Positions 32,749 through 42,648 are shown, counted from the first letter of the stretch. The stretch is 64,000 bases of DNA from an uncultured Shimia sp. (GCF_947498095.1 NZ_CANMJE010000002.1:1-64000); one strand, 5' to 3'. Notes: a model not told the origin generated them from the sequence alone. Program-made: numbers and translations.

Positions 32749-34457
32749 ACCTGTCCTTCGAAGACTGTACCCCAGATTTCGATTTCGCCCAGCTGGTCTG
32801 CGGCGACTGTGTAGGGATCGGCTTCGAGTACCACGAAATCAGCCTTTTTTCCCGCCCGGATCGATCCGACGTCATCTTCGCGATTGATGATCCAGGCCGC
32901 GTCGATAGTGATGCCGCGCAGAGCATCGTGGCGGTCGAGAGCCTCAGCCGGGTTGTTCTGGTTGCCATTGATGGAAGTGCGCATCACTGCGGTCTCTGCC
33001 AACACCAGAGGTTGCAAAGGGGCCATCGGGGCATCGGAGTGCAGGGCGCTGACCACACCCTGCCCTTTGGCGGACCCCAAAGGCACCATGTTGCGGGCAA
33101 TGTCGGCACCCAGCCAGCGCTCGGCGTAGATGTCGGCGAGGATGTACTGGTAATAGGGATTGGCCGAGACGGCGATGCCTAGGGCGGCCATCTGGCGCAA
33201 TTGATCCTCGTGGGCAAAGGCAAAGTGTTCGAGCACTGTGCGGTGGTCCGAGCGGGGCGTTTCTGCCTGATAGCTGCGCACCATGCGGATCAGCTCTTTG
33301 GCAGAAAGGTCGCCATTAGTATGAGCGTGCAGCTGGAAGCCTGCGTTCCAGAAGAACCGGCCCCATTCTTCGGTGACCTCAAGCGGGGCCATCCAGAGCC
33401 CTTCGTGGCCGTCCTTGTAGCCGGGGAAGCCATATTGCGAGAGGCCGGAAAAGATTGCGCCGTCCATCATCAGCTTGAAATGGTTGTCGAACAGGACGCG
33501 CGAGGTGCTGAGTGCGGTCCACTGCTGGATTTCCTCAAGCGCCTCTTCCGGTGTTTTGCCCCGCGCCAGGAAGTCGGTGATGATGGGCGTAAGGATGATG
33601 CGCGCGGGCGGCTGCAGTGTGTTTGCGACCTGTCGGATCAGTGCGGTTTCTCCCACGGGGTCGCCAAAGATGCCGACACCCATGTCCAGGGCCGTTGTAA
33701 CGCCGCCCTGATGCATCATTTCCAAAAAGTTCTCCATGCCCTTGGCGTACCGCTCCGGCGCAAAAAGGAAGGGCATCTTGCCAATCAGGATTTTGGCGCC
33801 GTTTTCCCAGAAATGGCCGCCTTCCCAGTTCGTTTCATGGGCGTATTTCTCGACGTCAGATTGTGTGACCGCGAGAAGCTCGATGGCTGCGTCATTCATG
33901 ATGACTTCGTGGAATGAGCGGTGCCACAAAATGACCGGGGTGTCGGGAAACAACTCGGTCAGAAGCGGGCGTTTGACGTCGCCGTGCCAGAGTTGGTGGT
34001 AGCCCCAGGCAATAAAGGGAATGGCCGGATCAGTATTGTTGGTCTGATAGTCGGTGACCAGCTCTTGCAGGCGGGCGACATAGGCCTCGTGCGTCGTGGC
34101 GCCCGGGAAGTCTCCGGTCGGCAGGTACCAGTCGTCTGGCGCGAGGAAGGGAAACTGGCTGAGAACTGCGGGCAGCGAGGGGTGGACGTGCGGGTCGATG
34201 AACCCTGGCATGAGGATTTTGTCGTCAAACTGGCGGTCGATGTTAGACTGCTGGTCGTCAACGTAGTCGGAAAGACTGTGCAATGAGCCCACGGAAACAA
34301 TGCGTCCGGCATCGAGGTCGACGGCCACGGCGGTTGCCTCGGGCTGTGTATCTTCCATGGTTATGATCTTTTGCGCCGTGAAGATTGTGATCTCTTGAGC
34401 CATGGCAGAAGTTGCGAGCAAACTGGCGATGGCGGTGCTGAAAAGAAAATGCTTCAT
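32733..34457 (-). CDS. Exported amidohydrolase (YtcJ-like)
   Basis: 574 residues. Signal peptide MKHFLFSTAIASLLATSAMA. The metal-dependent amidohydrolase fold has the first pair of ligands in MPGFIDPHVHPSL (near residue 90) and a second set further on (FQLHAHTNGD, VLEHFAF, ALHSDAPMAPL). Large insertions and the C-terminal GSIRAGKKADFVVLEADPY match the YtcJ subgroup, whose substrates are mostly unknown. Periplasmic location is inferred from the signal peptide. It is convergent with the GFA-like gene and divergent from the sarcosine oxidase operon. Confidence 0.85.
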   Translation of the reverse strand: MKHFLFSTAIASLLATSAMAQEITIFTAQKIITMEDTQPEATAVAVDLDAGRIVSVGSLHSLSDYVDDQQSNIDRQFDDKILMPGFIDPHVHPSLPAVLSQFPFLAPDDWYLPTGDFPGATTHEAYVARLQELVTDYQTNNTDPAIPFIAWGYHQLWHGDVKRPLLTELFPDTPVILWHRSFHEVIMNDAAIELLAVTQSDVEKYAHETNWEGGHFWENGAKILIGKMPFLFAPERYAKGMENFLEMMHQGGVTTALDMGVGIFGDPVGETALIRQVANTLQPPARIILTPIITDFLARGKTPEEALEEIQQWTALSTSRVLFDNHFKLMMDGAIFSGLSQYGFPGYKDGHEGLWMAPLEVTEEWGRFFWNAGFQLHAHTNGDLSAKELIRMVRSYQAETPRSDHRTVLEHFAFAHEDQLRQMAALGIAVSANPYYQYILADIYAERWLGADIARNMVPLGSAKGQGVVSALHSDAPMAPLQPLVLAETAVMRTSINGNQNNPAEALDRHDALRGITIDAAWIINREDDVGSIRAGKKADFVVLEADPYTVAADQLGEIEIWGTVFEGQVYPVK

Positions 34458-34654
34458 GATCGAACCTCATGGAAAATGCCTGAGTACTATTGGTGCAGAT
34501 TGCGAATGAGGCAATCCGTCTCGTCAGGGTAATCTAACTCGCCATCCAGCCTTTACGACAAAACCTGTCGCTTTCAGCCAAGTTTCGCGCAATGGTCAGT
34601 TGCACTTTCTTCGTAAGACGGGTTTCATCGTTCCCGGTCTGATGGGAGTGCAAG

Positions 34655-35911
34655 ATGCGGTTTTCGGGTTGGAAGGTTTTCACCGAAGGGCTTTCGGGCA
34701 ACAAGGGCTGGAGTGCGCATTGGCGCGACGCCCAGCCCAAGGCAGAGTATGACTACATCATCATCGGTGGAGGCGGACACGGATTGTCGACCGCCTATTA
34801 CCTGGCCAAAAACCACGGCATCACAAATGTTGCGGTGCTGGAAAAGGGATATATCGGCAGCGGCAACATCGGGCGCAACACGACCATCGTGCGGGCCAAC
34901 TATTTCCTGCAGGGCAATTCGGAATTCTATTCCCATTCACTGAAATTATGGGAAGGGATGGAAGAAGACCTGAATTACAACGTCATGCACTCGCAACGGG
35001 GTCTCATAAACCTGTTCCATTCTGACGGGCAGCGCGATGCCTTTGCCCGACGCGGAAACATGATGGTCAATCAGGGAGACGACGCAATCCTGCTGGACCG
35101 GGAAGGTGTGCGCAAGCATTTGCCCTACCTCGATTTTGAACAAACTCGCTTTCCGATCTATGGCGGGCTCTATCACCCGCGCGGCGGCACCGCGCGGCAT
35201 GACGCTGTGGCATGGGGCTATGCCCGTGGCGCGTCGGATCGCGGTGTGGACCTGATCCAGAACTGCGAAGTCACCGGCATCGATATTGAAAACGGTGTGG
35301 TGAAAGGCGTTCAAACCACGCGCGGGCCGATCAAAGGCAAAAAGGTCGGCATCATCGTTGCCGGGCGCTCGGGGCAGGTTGCGGCAATGGCCGGACGCCA
35401 GCTGCCGATCGAAAGTCATGTCTTGCAGGCGTTTGTCACCGAAGGGCTGAAGCCCGTGATTGATCACGTTGTCAGCTTTGGCATGGGCCACTTTTACATC
35501 AGCCAGTCCGACAAGGGTGGCTTGGTCTTTGGCGGCGATCTGGATTTCTATGCCTCATACGCGCAGCGCGGCAATCTGCCGATGAAAGAGCATGTCATGG
35601 AAGCCGGCATGACTTTGATGCCCATGATCGGCAAGGCCAAGGTGCTGCGATCGTGGGGTGGGATCATGGATATGACACCCGACGGCAGTCCGATCATCGA
35701 CAAAATGGACGGTATTGACGGGCTCTTTATCGATTGCGGCTGGAACTATGGTGGTTTCAAAGCGGTGCCCGCCTCGGGGTGGTGTATGGCGCATCTGATG
35801 GCGACAGACACGCATCACGAAGTGGCATCGAAGTACCGCCTTGATCGGTTCCGAACCGGCGTTGGCATTATGGACGAAGAGGGCACCGGTTCTCAGCACA
35901 ACCTGCATTAG
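34655..35911 (+). CDS. soxB: Sarcosine oxidase subunit beta
   Basis: 418 residues. After a short N-terminal segment the FAD motif DYIIIGGGGHGLSTAYYLA (near residue 33) appears, then LEKGYIGSGNIGRNTTIVRA, which carries the covalent-flavin-region residues of the heterotetrameric enzyme. The end GLFIDCGWNYGGFKAVPASG is typical. The complex oxidatively demethylates sarcosine to glycine, yielding hydrogen peroxide and a C1 unit on tetrahydrofolate. It is the first gene of the operon. ATG at 34655 follows GGGAGTGCAAG. Confidence 0.93.
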   Translation: MRFSGWKVFTEGLSGNKGWSAHWRDAQPKAEYDYIIIGGGGHGLSTAYYLAKNHGITNVAVLEKGYIGSGNIGRNTTIVRANYFLQGNSEFYSHSLKLWEGMEEDLNYNVMHSQRGLINLFHSDGQRDAFARRGNMMVNQGDDAILLDREGVRKHLPYLDFEQTRFPIYGGLYHPRGGTARHDAVAWGYARGASDRGVDLIQNCEVTGIDIENGVVKGVQTTRGPIKGKKVGIIVAGRSGQVAAMAGRQLPIESHVLQAFVTEGLKPVIDHVVSFGMGHFYISQSDKGGLVFGGDLDFYASYAQRGNLPMKEHVMEAGMTLMPMIGKAKVLRSWGGIMDMTPDGSPIIDKMDGIDGLFIDCGWNYGGFKAVPASGWCMAHLMATDTHHEVASKYRLDRFRTGVGIMDEEGTGSQHNLH

Positions 35912-35921
35912 GGGTAAAGAG

Positions 35922-36428
35922 ATGGGCTATTCAGTTTGGAAAAATCTGGCGGGCGGGCTGGCGCTGGTACTCGGCGCCTCCACGGCCTTTGCTGAAGGGC
36001 CTCCGGTCGGATGTTACAAGCGTGACTATAGCGACGTGCATTTGGCCAAACATCCAACGCAGGTCGTCGATGAAATCTCGCTGCGCGTTTATGATGATGG
36101 GCACAACAACATTCTGGCAGACATGTTTGTGACCTTTGCCGATCAAGGCCACGTGGCCGGAAGCTGGATCGCCGGCAAAACCACGGATCAGTTTTTGTTG
36201 TGCTTCGATTACGAGGGACGGTCGGGCTGTGCCGTCGAGTGTGACGGCGGCAACTTCTTTGTGTCCTCAGAGACCAGCGACTCGCTGACCATTGAGACGA
36301 GCCGGCTGATGGTGGGGCCGACTGATGACTGCAGCGGTGAGATCGACCTGGCTGAGGTGCCGGGCCAATTGGTTAAGTACCGGTTGATGAAAGCGGAGCC
36401 CGGTGCCTGCCGGAAGCTTGGGGAATAG
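35922..36428 (+). CDS. Exported protein of unknown function inside the sarcosine oxidase operon
   Basis: 168 residues with signal peptide MGYSVWKNLAGGLALVLGAS, then TAFA. The mature part has six cysteines (VGCYKRDY, LLCFDYE, SGCAVECDG, DDCSGE, GACRKL near the end) and a strand-rich pattern with DMFVTFADQGHVAGSWIAG. I recognise no family. It begins 10 bases after the soxB stop and ends 9 bases before soxD, so it is in the same transcript. Canonical operons have soxB directly followed by soxD, so this is an insertion. Confidence 0.7.
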   Translation: MGYSVWKNLAGGLALVLGASTAFAEGPPVGCYKRDYSDVHLAKHPTQVVDEISLRVYDDGHNNILADMFVTFADQGHVAGSWIAGKTTDQFLLCFDYEGRSGCAVECDGGNFFVSSETSDSLTIETSRLMVGPTDDCSGEIDLAEVPGQLVKYRLMKAEPGACRKLGE

Positions 36429-36437
36429 GAAGCGGAT

Positions 36438-36710
36438 ATGAGACTGACCTGTCCAATTTGCGGTGAGCGGGATCGACGCGAGTTTGTCTACAAGGGCCAT
36501 GCTTTGGCCCTCGACCGACCAGACCCGGATGCCGGGGATGATGCGTGGGAATCCTATGTCTACTTGCGCGAAAACCCAGCCGGGGTAACCCGCGACCTTT
36601 GGCAACATGACGGTGGCTGTTCCGCTTGGCTTGTCGTGACACGCAACACGGTGACCCACGAGGTGTTGAAAACGGAATTGGCGACGGCTGTGAAGGAGGC
36701 CCAGTCATGA
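36438..36710 (+). CDS. soxD: Sarcosine oxidase subunit delta
   Basis: 90 residues. Zinc ligands Cys5 and Cys8 in LTCPICGERD, with His and Cys in LWQHDGGCSAWLVVTRNT, form the structural zinc site of the small delta subunit. RENPAGVTRDLWQH is the family signature. Its stop overlaps the soxA start (ATGA). Sits at the interface of the tetrameric enzyme. Confidence 0.93.
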   Translation: MRLTCPICGERDRREFVYKGHALALDRPDPDAGDDAWESYVYLRENPAGVTRDLWQHDGGCSAWLVVTRNTVTHEVLKTELATAVKEAQS

Positions 36711-39640
36711 GGGTAAACGGCAAAGGTCTGGTCGACCGATCAACCCCGTTGAGTTTTACCTTTGACGGTCAGGCGGTAGACGCGTTTCAGGGTGATACGG
36801 TGGCCTCGGCCCTATTGGCGGCAGAGGTCAAGCTGGTCGCGCGCTCGTTCAAATATCACCGCCCGCGTGGTGTGATCGGCGCGGGCAGCGAAGATCCCGG
36901 TGCCTTGATTACGGTTGGCTCCGGCGCAAAAAGTGATCCAAACGTGCGCGCCACCGTGCAAGAGGTCTATGGCGGGTTGGAAACCCGGTCCCAGAATTGC
37001 TGGCCCTCGCTCAACTTTGATATCCTCAGCCTCAACGATCTGGCGTCACCGTTCCTGAGTGCCGGGTTCTATTACAAGACGTTTATGTGGCCCAAGGCGT
37101 TTTGGGAAAAGCTTTATGAGCCGGTGATCCGACGCGCTGCCGGCATTGGCGGGCTGAGCGGTGAGCATAACCCGGACACCTATGAGAAAGCCTATGCGTT
37201 TTGCGATCTTCTGGTGATCGGGGCCGGACCTGCGGGCCTGATGGCAGCTCTGACGGCGGGACGCGCCGGGGTCGACGTGATCCTCTGCGACGAAGACAGC
37301 ATCTTGGGCGGTCGTCTGAACGGCGAAACCTATGAGATCGGCGGCGTGGACGGGCAGGGCTGGGCCGCTGCAACCGTCGCTGAACTTGCGGCAATGGACA
37401 ACGTACGCCTGATGACACGGACCACTGTCACCGGCGCCTATGACCAGGGCACATTTGGCGCTTTGGAGCGGGTGTCGCAACATCTGAGCACCCCCGGTGG
37501 TCAGCCGGTGGAATGCTTTTGGCGCATTGTCGCCAAGCGCTCGATATTGGCAGCAGGCGCCATCGAACGCCCGGTGGCCTTCCGCAACAACGACCGTCCC
37601 GGCATCATGACCGCAAGTGCGGTGCGCACCTATCTGAACCGCTATGGCGTAGCGTCCGGTCAAAAGGTGACGATTTTTGCCAACAATGACGATGCCCATC
37701 GCACCGCACGTGATCTGGTCGCGGCAGGCGTGCATGTGGCCGGGGTGATCGACACCCGTCAGGATGCGCCTGACAGTGACGATTACGAGGTCCACAAGGG
37801 GGCCGAAGTGTGCAACACCGAGGGCCGAAAGGCGCTCGAGGCCGTGACCTTCCGCTTTGCCGATGGCCGCGAGGACAAGCTGCACACTGACTGTCTGGCG
37901 ATGTCGGGCGGTTGGAACCCAAGCGTCCACATGACCTGTCACATGAATGGCCGCCCGACGTGGGATCAGGATATCCTGTCCTTCGTCCCAACCGAAGGCA
38001 CCATTCCGGGCATGATCACGGCCGGCGCCTGCAATGGCGTGTTCTCCACTCACGCGGCACTGGCCCAAGGCATGGCCGCGGCTGAGAGTGCGCTGGGCGA
38101 TCTGGGCGTCAAATCGACCAAGTCAGACCTGCCCGAGGCCGAAGACGCGCCCTATCGCCTCAAGGCGCTCTGGGCCGTTGAGGGCAAAGGCCGAGCCTGG
38201 CTGGACTTCCAGAACGATGTGACGGTCAAGGACGTGAAACTTGCGGCCGCCGAGAACTTCCGCTCGGTTGAGCATATGAAGCGCTACACCACACAAGGCA
38301 TGGCGCCGGATCAGGGCAAGAACTCGAACGTGGCGGCCTTGGCCGTGCTTGCTGATGCAACCGGACGGGGCATTCCCGAAACCGGAACCACAACCTTCCG
38401 TCCACCATATGTGCCGGTTTCGATTGCCGCGATGGGCGCCGGGGCGCAAGGCACGGGTTTTGCCCCGCAGCGCTTTGTCACCAGCCACAAAGCCAGCGTA
38501 GACGCAGGCGCACCGATGATCGAAGCCGGGCTCTGGTACCGACCCAGCTATTACCCGGCCCCCGGAGAGACGACTTGGCGGCAATCCTGTGACCGCGAGG
38601 TCAATATGGTGCGCAACGCCGTTGGGATCTGTGATGTCTCGACCTTGGGCAAGATTGACCTGCAGGGTTCGGGCGTCGGCGAGTTCCTTGATTTCGTCTA
38701 CACCAACATGTTCTCAACGCTGAAGGTCGGCAAAACGCGCTATGGCTTGATGCTGCGCGAAGATGGCACCGTGATGGACGATGGCACCACCGCCCGCTTG
38801 GGTGAAAGCCACTTTGTCATGACCACGACGACGGCAGCGGCAGGCGCGGTGATGGGACATCTGGAATTTGTCCGCCAATGCCTGCGACCCGATCTGGATG
38901 TCCAGATGATTTCTGTCACGGAACAATGGGCGCAATTCGCTGTGGCCGGTCCAAAGTCTCGCGAGCTGCTAAATGGCTTGCTGGATGAGCAGATTGACGA
39001 TGACAGCTGGCCCTTCATGGCCTGCGGTGAGGTGTCGGTTCAGGGCACCAAAGGCCGTTTGTTCCGCATTTCCTTCTCTGGCGAGCACGCCTACGAGGTC
39101 GCCGTGCCATCGCGCTATGGTGATAGCCTGTACCGCATGTTGGTCTCGCGCGCCGAAGCCATGGGCGGCGGTGCCTACGGTATGGAGGCGCTGAACGTTC
39201 TGCGGATTGAAAAGGGGCATATCACCCACTCGGAAATCCACGGGCGCACCAATGCATTCGACATCGGCTTTGGCAAAATGGTCAGCGCCAAAAAAGACTG
39301 TATCGGCAAAACCCAGAGCGAGAGACCGGGCCTGTCCGGAGACGATCGCGAGCAACTGGTGGGGTTGAAACCCGTTGGCGTGGTCAAACAATTGTCTGCC
39401 GGCGCGCATCTGTTTGAGCTGGATGCAGACCCCAAGCGTGAAAACGAACAGGGCTATACCACCTCAGTTGGCTTTTCACCGACGCTCGAGAGTTATCTCG
39501 GGCTCGGGTTCCTGAAAAACGGCCGGGCGCGGCACGGTGAAGAGGTCATGATGGTAGACCATCTGCGTGGCATCACCACGCGCTGCGTGGTCAGTGACCC
39601 TGTGTTTTTTGACCCCGAAGGAGGGCGTGTCCGTGGCTGA
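36707..39640 (+). CDS. soxA: Sarcosine oxidase subunit alpha
   Basis: 977 residues, the length of the family. The N-terminal 2Fe-2S ferredoxin-like domain is without cluster cysteines, as usual (VALARSFKYHRPRGV region). The NAD-binding domain has LLVIGAGPAGLMAALTAG (near 168) and AGAIERPVAFRNNDRPGIM. The C-terminal aminomethyltransferase (GcvT-like) domain begins near 620 and binds tetrahydrofolate to collect the methyl carbon. The start at 36707 overlaps soxD. Usual companions glyA, folD or purU are not in the window, so the formyl/methylene-THF must be handled elsewhere. Confidence 0.94.
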   Translation: MRVNGKGLVDRSTPLSFTFDGQAVDAFQGDTVASALLAAEVKLVARSFKYHRPRGVIGAGSEDPGALITVGSGAKSDPNVRATVQEVYGGLETRSQNCWPSLNFDILSLNDLASPFLSAGFYYKTFMWPKAFWEKLYEPVIRRAAGIGGLSGEHNPDTYEKAYAFCDLLVIGAGPAGLMAALTAGRAGVDVILCDEDSILGGRLNGETYEIGGVDGQGWAAATVAELAAMDNVRLMTRTTVTGAYDQGTFGALERVSQHLSTPGGQPVECFWRIVAKRSILAAGAIERPVAFRNNDRPGIMTASAVRTYLNRYGVASGQKVTIFANNDDAHRTARDLVAAGVHVAGVIDTRQDAPDSDDYEVHKGAEVCNTEGRKALEAVTFRFADGREDKLHTDCLAMSGGWNPSVHMTCHMNGRPTWDQDILSFVPTEGTIPGMITAGACNGVFSTHAALAQGMAAAESALGDLGVKSTKSDLPEAEDAPYRLKALWAVEGKGRAWLDFQNDVTVKDVKLAAAENFRSVEHMKRYTTQGMAPDQGKNSNVAALAVLADATGRGIPETGTTTFRPPYVPVSIAAMGAGAQGTGFAPQRFVTSHKASVDAGAPMIEAGLWYRPSYYPAPGETTWRQSCDREVNMVRNAVGICDVSTLGKIDLQGSGVGEFLDFVYTNMFSTLKVGKTRYGLMLREDGTVMDDGTTARLGESHFVMTTTTAAAGAVMGHLEFVRQCLRPDLDVQMISVTEQWAQFAVAGPKSRELLNGLLDEQIDDDSWPFMACGEVSVQGTKGRLFRISFSGEHAYEVAVPSRYGDSLYRMLVSRAEAMGGGAYGMEALNVLRIEKGHITHSEIHGRTNAFDIGFGKMVSAKKDCIGKTQSERPGLSGDDREQLVGLKPVGVVKQLSAGAHLFELDADPKRENEQGYTTSVGFSPTLESYLGLGFLKNGRARHGEEVMMVDHLRGITTRCVVSDPVFFDPEGGRVRG

Positions 39641-40184
39641 TCTGATTGCAAAATCTCCCTGCGCAGGCTTGTTGCCGGTGACGCATGGCGATGTGACGCT
39701 AAGCGAAATGGACATGACCCGCATGACCTCGATTGCGCCCTTCAAGGGTCAGGACAAAGCGGTGTCAGCAACCTTGAAGGACGCGCATGGGATGGCATTG
39801 CCTGCCGCCAATCGCGCAACCGGCAAGGAAGGGTCTCGGGCGGTTTGGTTCGGTCAGGGTCAGGCGTTGCTGATCGGCCCAGAACCAGTTGCCGCGCTGG
39901 CGGAACATGCCGCGATCACTGATCAGTCCGATGGCTGGGCCGCCGTGCGTCTGGAGGGTGCAGGCGCCGAGGACGTGCTGGCTCGTTTGGTGCCGGTTGA
40001 TCTGCGCAAATCCAACTTCAAACGTGGCCACACGGCGCGTTCCCAGCTGATGCACATAATGGTGTCGATCACCCGCGTCGGAGATAACGCATTTTTGATC
40101 CTTGCGTTCCGATCTATGGCCAAAACACTGGTTCATGATCTGGAAACCGCCATGCAGGGGGTTGCAGCACGGGCCGCGGGCTGA
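39633..40184 (+). CDS. soxG: Sarcosine oxidase subunit gamma
   Basis: 183 residues from a GTG at 39633, inside the last codons of soxA, with an AAGGAGG ribosome site at 39618-39624. The C-terminal HTARSQLMHIMVSITRVGDN and ARLVPVDLRKSNFKRG are the conserved parts of the gamma subunit, related to the GcvT N-domain. It completes the B-D-A-G enzyme. Confidence 0.9.
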   Translation: MADLIAKSPCAGLLPVTHGDVTLSEMDMTRMTSIAPFKGQDKAVSATLKDAHGMALPAANRATGKEGSRAVWFGQGQALLIGPEPVAALAEHAAITDQSDGWAAVRLEGAGAEDVLARLVPVDLRKSNFKRGHTARSQLMHIMVSITRVGDNAFLILAFRSMAKTLVHDLETAMQGVAARAAG

Positions 40185-40224
40185 CATTTTCACGGGATGT
40201 CCAGCGCAACTCGAAAGGGTCACC

Positions 40225-40587
40225 ATGCCAGTTTCTGATTTTATCCGCGGTTTGACCGCAAGCGCCCTGTTCGCAGTGGTCACGATGGGGACCGCGCCTG
40301 CGTCCGCCGGAGAGAAAGAAGAGACCTGCAAACTGCAAGCGGAACTGATGTCTGCCGTGCAACAGGCCCGACTTGACCGCGTGCCCGAGTCGCAAGTTGT
40401 CGACAAGGTGACCGAGGACAATCCGCATTGGCCGGAAACACTGCACAGCGCGATCCCGGCAATCGCCGAATTTATGTACGATCAGAAACGACGCGATCTT
40501 AAGCAGGTTGATCTTGGTCCTGTGTCCGAACAGCAGTGTTTGGACAATTGGGAACAGATCCAGGAAATGAAAAAATCCGGATCCTGA
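40225..40587 (+). CDS. Small exported protein of unknown function
   Basis: 120 residues. MPVSDFIRGLTASALFAVVT and an APASA cleavage site form a signal peptide. The mature part is helical with a Cys pair (TCKLQAEL and QQCLDNW) and a conserved-looking DRVPESQVVDKVTEDNPHWPE. It starts 40 bases after soxG and may be read from the same transcript. No family is recognised. A role with the exported protein inside the operon is possible but not shown. Confidence 0.6.
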   Translation: MPVSDFIRGLTASALFAVVTMGTAPASAGEKEETCKLQAELMSAVQQARLDRVPESQVVDKVTEDNPHWPETLHSAIPAIAEFMYDQKRRDLKQVDLGPVSEQQCLDNWEQIQEMKKSGS

Positions 40588-40671
40588 GACCTTTGGGCCA
40601 ACGCCTGACCGATCTGATCTTATGATGATAATGCTCTCGACTCTTGGGGCGGTGCAGACGATATTCGCAAC

Positions 40672-42612
40672 ATGAGCCTGCCACCCGGATTTCTGGATGA
40701 ATTGCGCACCCGCACCAGCCTGACTCAGGTGGTGGGGCGCAAGGTCATGTGGGACTCGCGCAAGTCCAATCAGGGCAAAGGCGATATGTGGGCGCCTTGC
40801 CCTTTCCATCAGGAAAAAACCGCGTCTTTTCACGTGGATGACCGTAAAGGCTACTATTACTGTTTTGGCTGTCACGCCAAAGGGGACGCGATTTCATTTG
40901 TGCAGGAAACCGAGAATGTCGGCTTCATGGAGGCGATCCGAATTCTCGCAGATGAAGCGGGTATGCAGATGCCCGAACGGGATCCGCGCGCGCAGGAAAA
41001 GGCCGAAAAGCGTACCCAGCTTACCGACGTCATGGATCAGGCGGTACAGTTCTTCCGGCTGCAACTTAAGACCGGGGCAGGGGCCGCTGCCCGCGATTAT
41101 CTCGATGGACGCGGCTTGAATGACGCCGCGCGAGACCGCTGGGAAATCGGGTTTGCACCGGACAGTTGGGAAGCACTGACAGAGCACCTCAAGGCCAAGA
41201 ACGTGCCGCCTGAGATGATCCTCGCCTGCGGTCTGTCACGCCCGTCGACCCGCGGCGGCAACCCCTATGACACCTTCCGCAATCGCATTATCTTTCCCAT
41301 TCGCGATGCGCGTGGGCGCTGCATCGCCTTTGGCGGTCGTGCGATGGACCCCAATGACAACGCCAAATACCTGAACTCGCCCGAGACCGAGCTGTTCGAC
41401 AAAAGCCGCAGCCTCTTTAACCACGGCCCGGCCCGTGAAGCGGCAGGCAAGGGCCATCCCCTGATCGTGGCCGAAGGCTACATGGACGTGATTGCACTGG
41501 CCGAAGGTGGCTTTGGCGCCTCGGTGGCCCCGCTCGGCACTGCCATCACCGAAGGCCAGTTGCAGATGCTTTGGCGCGTTGCTGCTGAGCCGATCATTGC
41601 GCTGGATGGCGACAAGGCAGGCTTGCGGGCTGCCATGCGGCTGATTGATCTGGCGCTGCCAATGCTAGAAGCCGGAAAATCCCTGCGCTTTGCCTTGATG
41701 CCCGAGGGGCAAGACCCCGACGACCTGATCCGCGCCAAAGGGGCCAGTGGCGTGCAAAAGGTATTGGATGCCGCCATGCCGATGGTTGACCTGCTGTGGC
41801 AGCGTGAAATCGAAGGCAAAGTGTTCGACAGCCCCGAACGCAAGGCCGCGCTTGACAAGACACTGCGCGAAAAGATCCTGCTGATCCGCGACCCCTCGAT
41901 CCGCCGCCACTATGGCGATGCGATCAAAGACATGCGCTGGCAGTTGTTTCGCCCGCAACGGGGCAGTGGCGGCTTTCAAGGCAAAGGCAAATGGGCGCCG
42001 ACACCTCTGGTGCAAACAGATACCCGCGCCTCAATGCTTGCGGCATCGCAAGGCGCGGTCGAACACCGCCTACGCGAGGCGGTCATTCTGGCTGTAGCCA
42101 TTGCGACGCCTGAAGTGCTTGACGATTTTGAGCACGAGATTGAGCGGCTCGAGTGTCAGGACCCTGAAAATGCCCGTTTGCGCGACCAGCTGTTGCGCTT
42201 TGCCAACAGTCCTGACCCCCGCGCCGAACTTGATGCTGCCCTCGGGCCGGATGCCGTTGAAAAACTGATGCGTCACCCCCATGTCAGCATCGCGCCAGCC
42301 GTGCGTCGCCCCGGCGATGTCGACCTGGCGCGTCTCACTTTGAGCGAAGAACTGGCCAAACTAAAGACCGAGCGCGGATTGAGCGCCGAGATTGCTGAGG
42401 CCGAGGAAGACATCGCAGGAGTGGCCGACGAAGCTGTTACTTGGAGGCTCAGTCAGGCAGCGGAAGCACGAAACCGCGCCTTGCGCAGCAAGCAGGAAGA
42501 CAGCGGAGAGTTTGATGTCGGGCCCAACGGGGCACCAATCGACAAACAAGAGCGCGCAGAACTGGATGCGCTGATGGAAAGAATTAACTCTTCCAAGGGA
42601 ACCAGCCGCTAA
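40672..42612 (+). CDS. dnaG: DNA primase
   Basis: 646 residues. The N-terminal zinc-binding motif uses Cys43, His46, Cys64 and Cys67 (CPFHQEKTASF and YYCFGC). The central TOPRIM catalytic domain has IVAEGYMDVIAL (near 265) and IALDGDKAG (near 310). The C-terminal DnaB-interacting domain follows. It synthesises RNA primers at the replication fork. It is followed by rpoD, the usual alphaproteobacterial pair of the macromolecular synthesis operon. The ribosomal rpsU gene normally found at its head is not next to it here. Confidence 0.96.
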   Translation: MSLPPGFLDELRTRTSLTQVVGRKVMWDSRKSNQGKGDMWAPCPFHQEKTASFHVDDRKGYYYCFGCHAKGDAISFVQETENVGFMEAIRILADEAGMQMPERDPRAQEKAEKRTQLTDVMDQAVQFFRLQLKTGAGAAARDYLDGRGLNDAARDRWEIGFAPDSWEALTEHLKAKNVPPEMILACGLSRPSTRGGNPYDTFRNRIIFPIRDARGRCIAFGGRAMDPNDNAKYLNSPETELFDKSRSLFNHGPAREAAGKGHPLIVAEGYMDVIALAEGGFGASVAPLGTAITEGQLQMLWRVAAEPIIALDGDKAGLRAAMRLIDLALPMLEAGKSLRFALMPEGQDPDDLIRAKGASGVQKVLDAAMPMVDLLWQREIEGKVFDSPERKAALDKTLREKILLIRDPSIRRHYGDAIKDMRWQLFRPQRGSGGFQGKGKWAPTPLVQTDTRASMLAASQGAVEHRLREAVILAVAIATPEVLDDFEHEIERLECQDPENARLRDQLLRFANSPDPRAELDAALGPDAVEKLMRHPHVSIAPAVRRPGDVDLARLTLSEELAKLKTERGLSAEIAEAEEDIAGVADEAVTWRLSQAAEARNRALRSKQEDSGEFDVGPNGAPIDKQERAELDALMERINSSKGTSR

Positions 42613-42648
42613 AGCGTGACTGGGCTTTCCGGGAAACAGAAGGTAAAG

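Noticed and set aside
33201-33917. 238-codon plus-strand frame over the amidohydrolase
   Set aside because: Antisense to a clear amidohydrolase with signal peptide; no domain of its own.
37046-38068. 340-codon minus-strand frame over soxA
   Set aside because: Antisense to soxA, which has full-length homology features; composition is that of a shadow frame.
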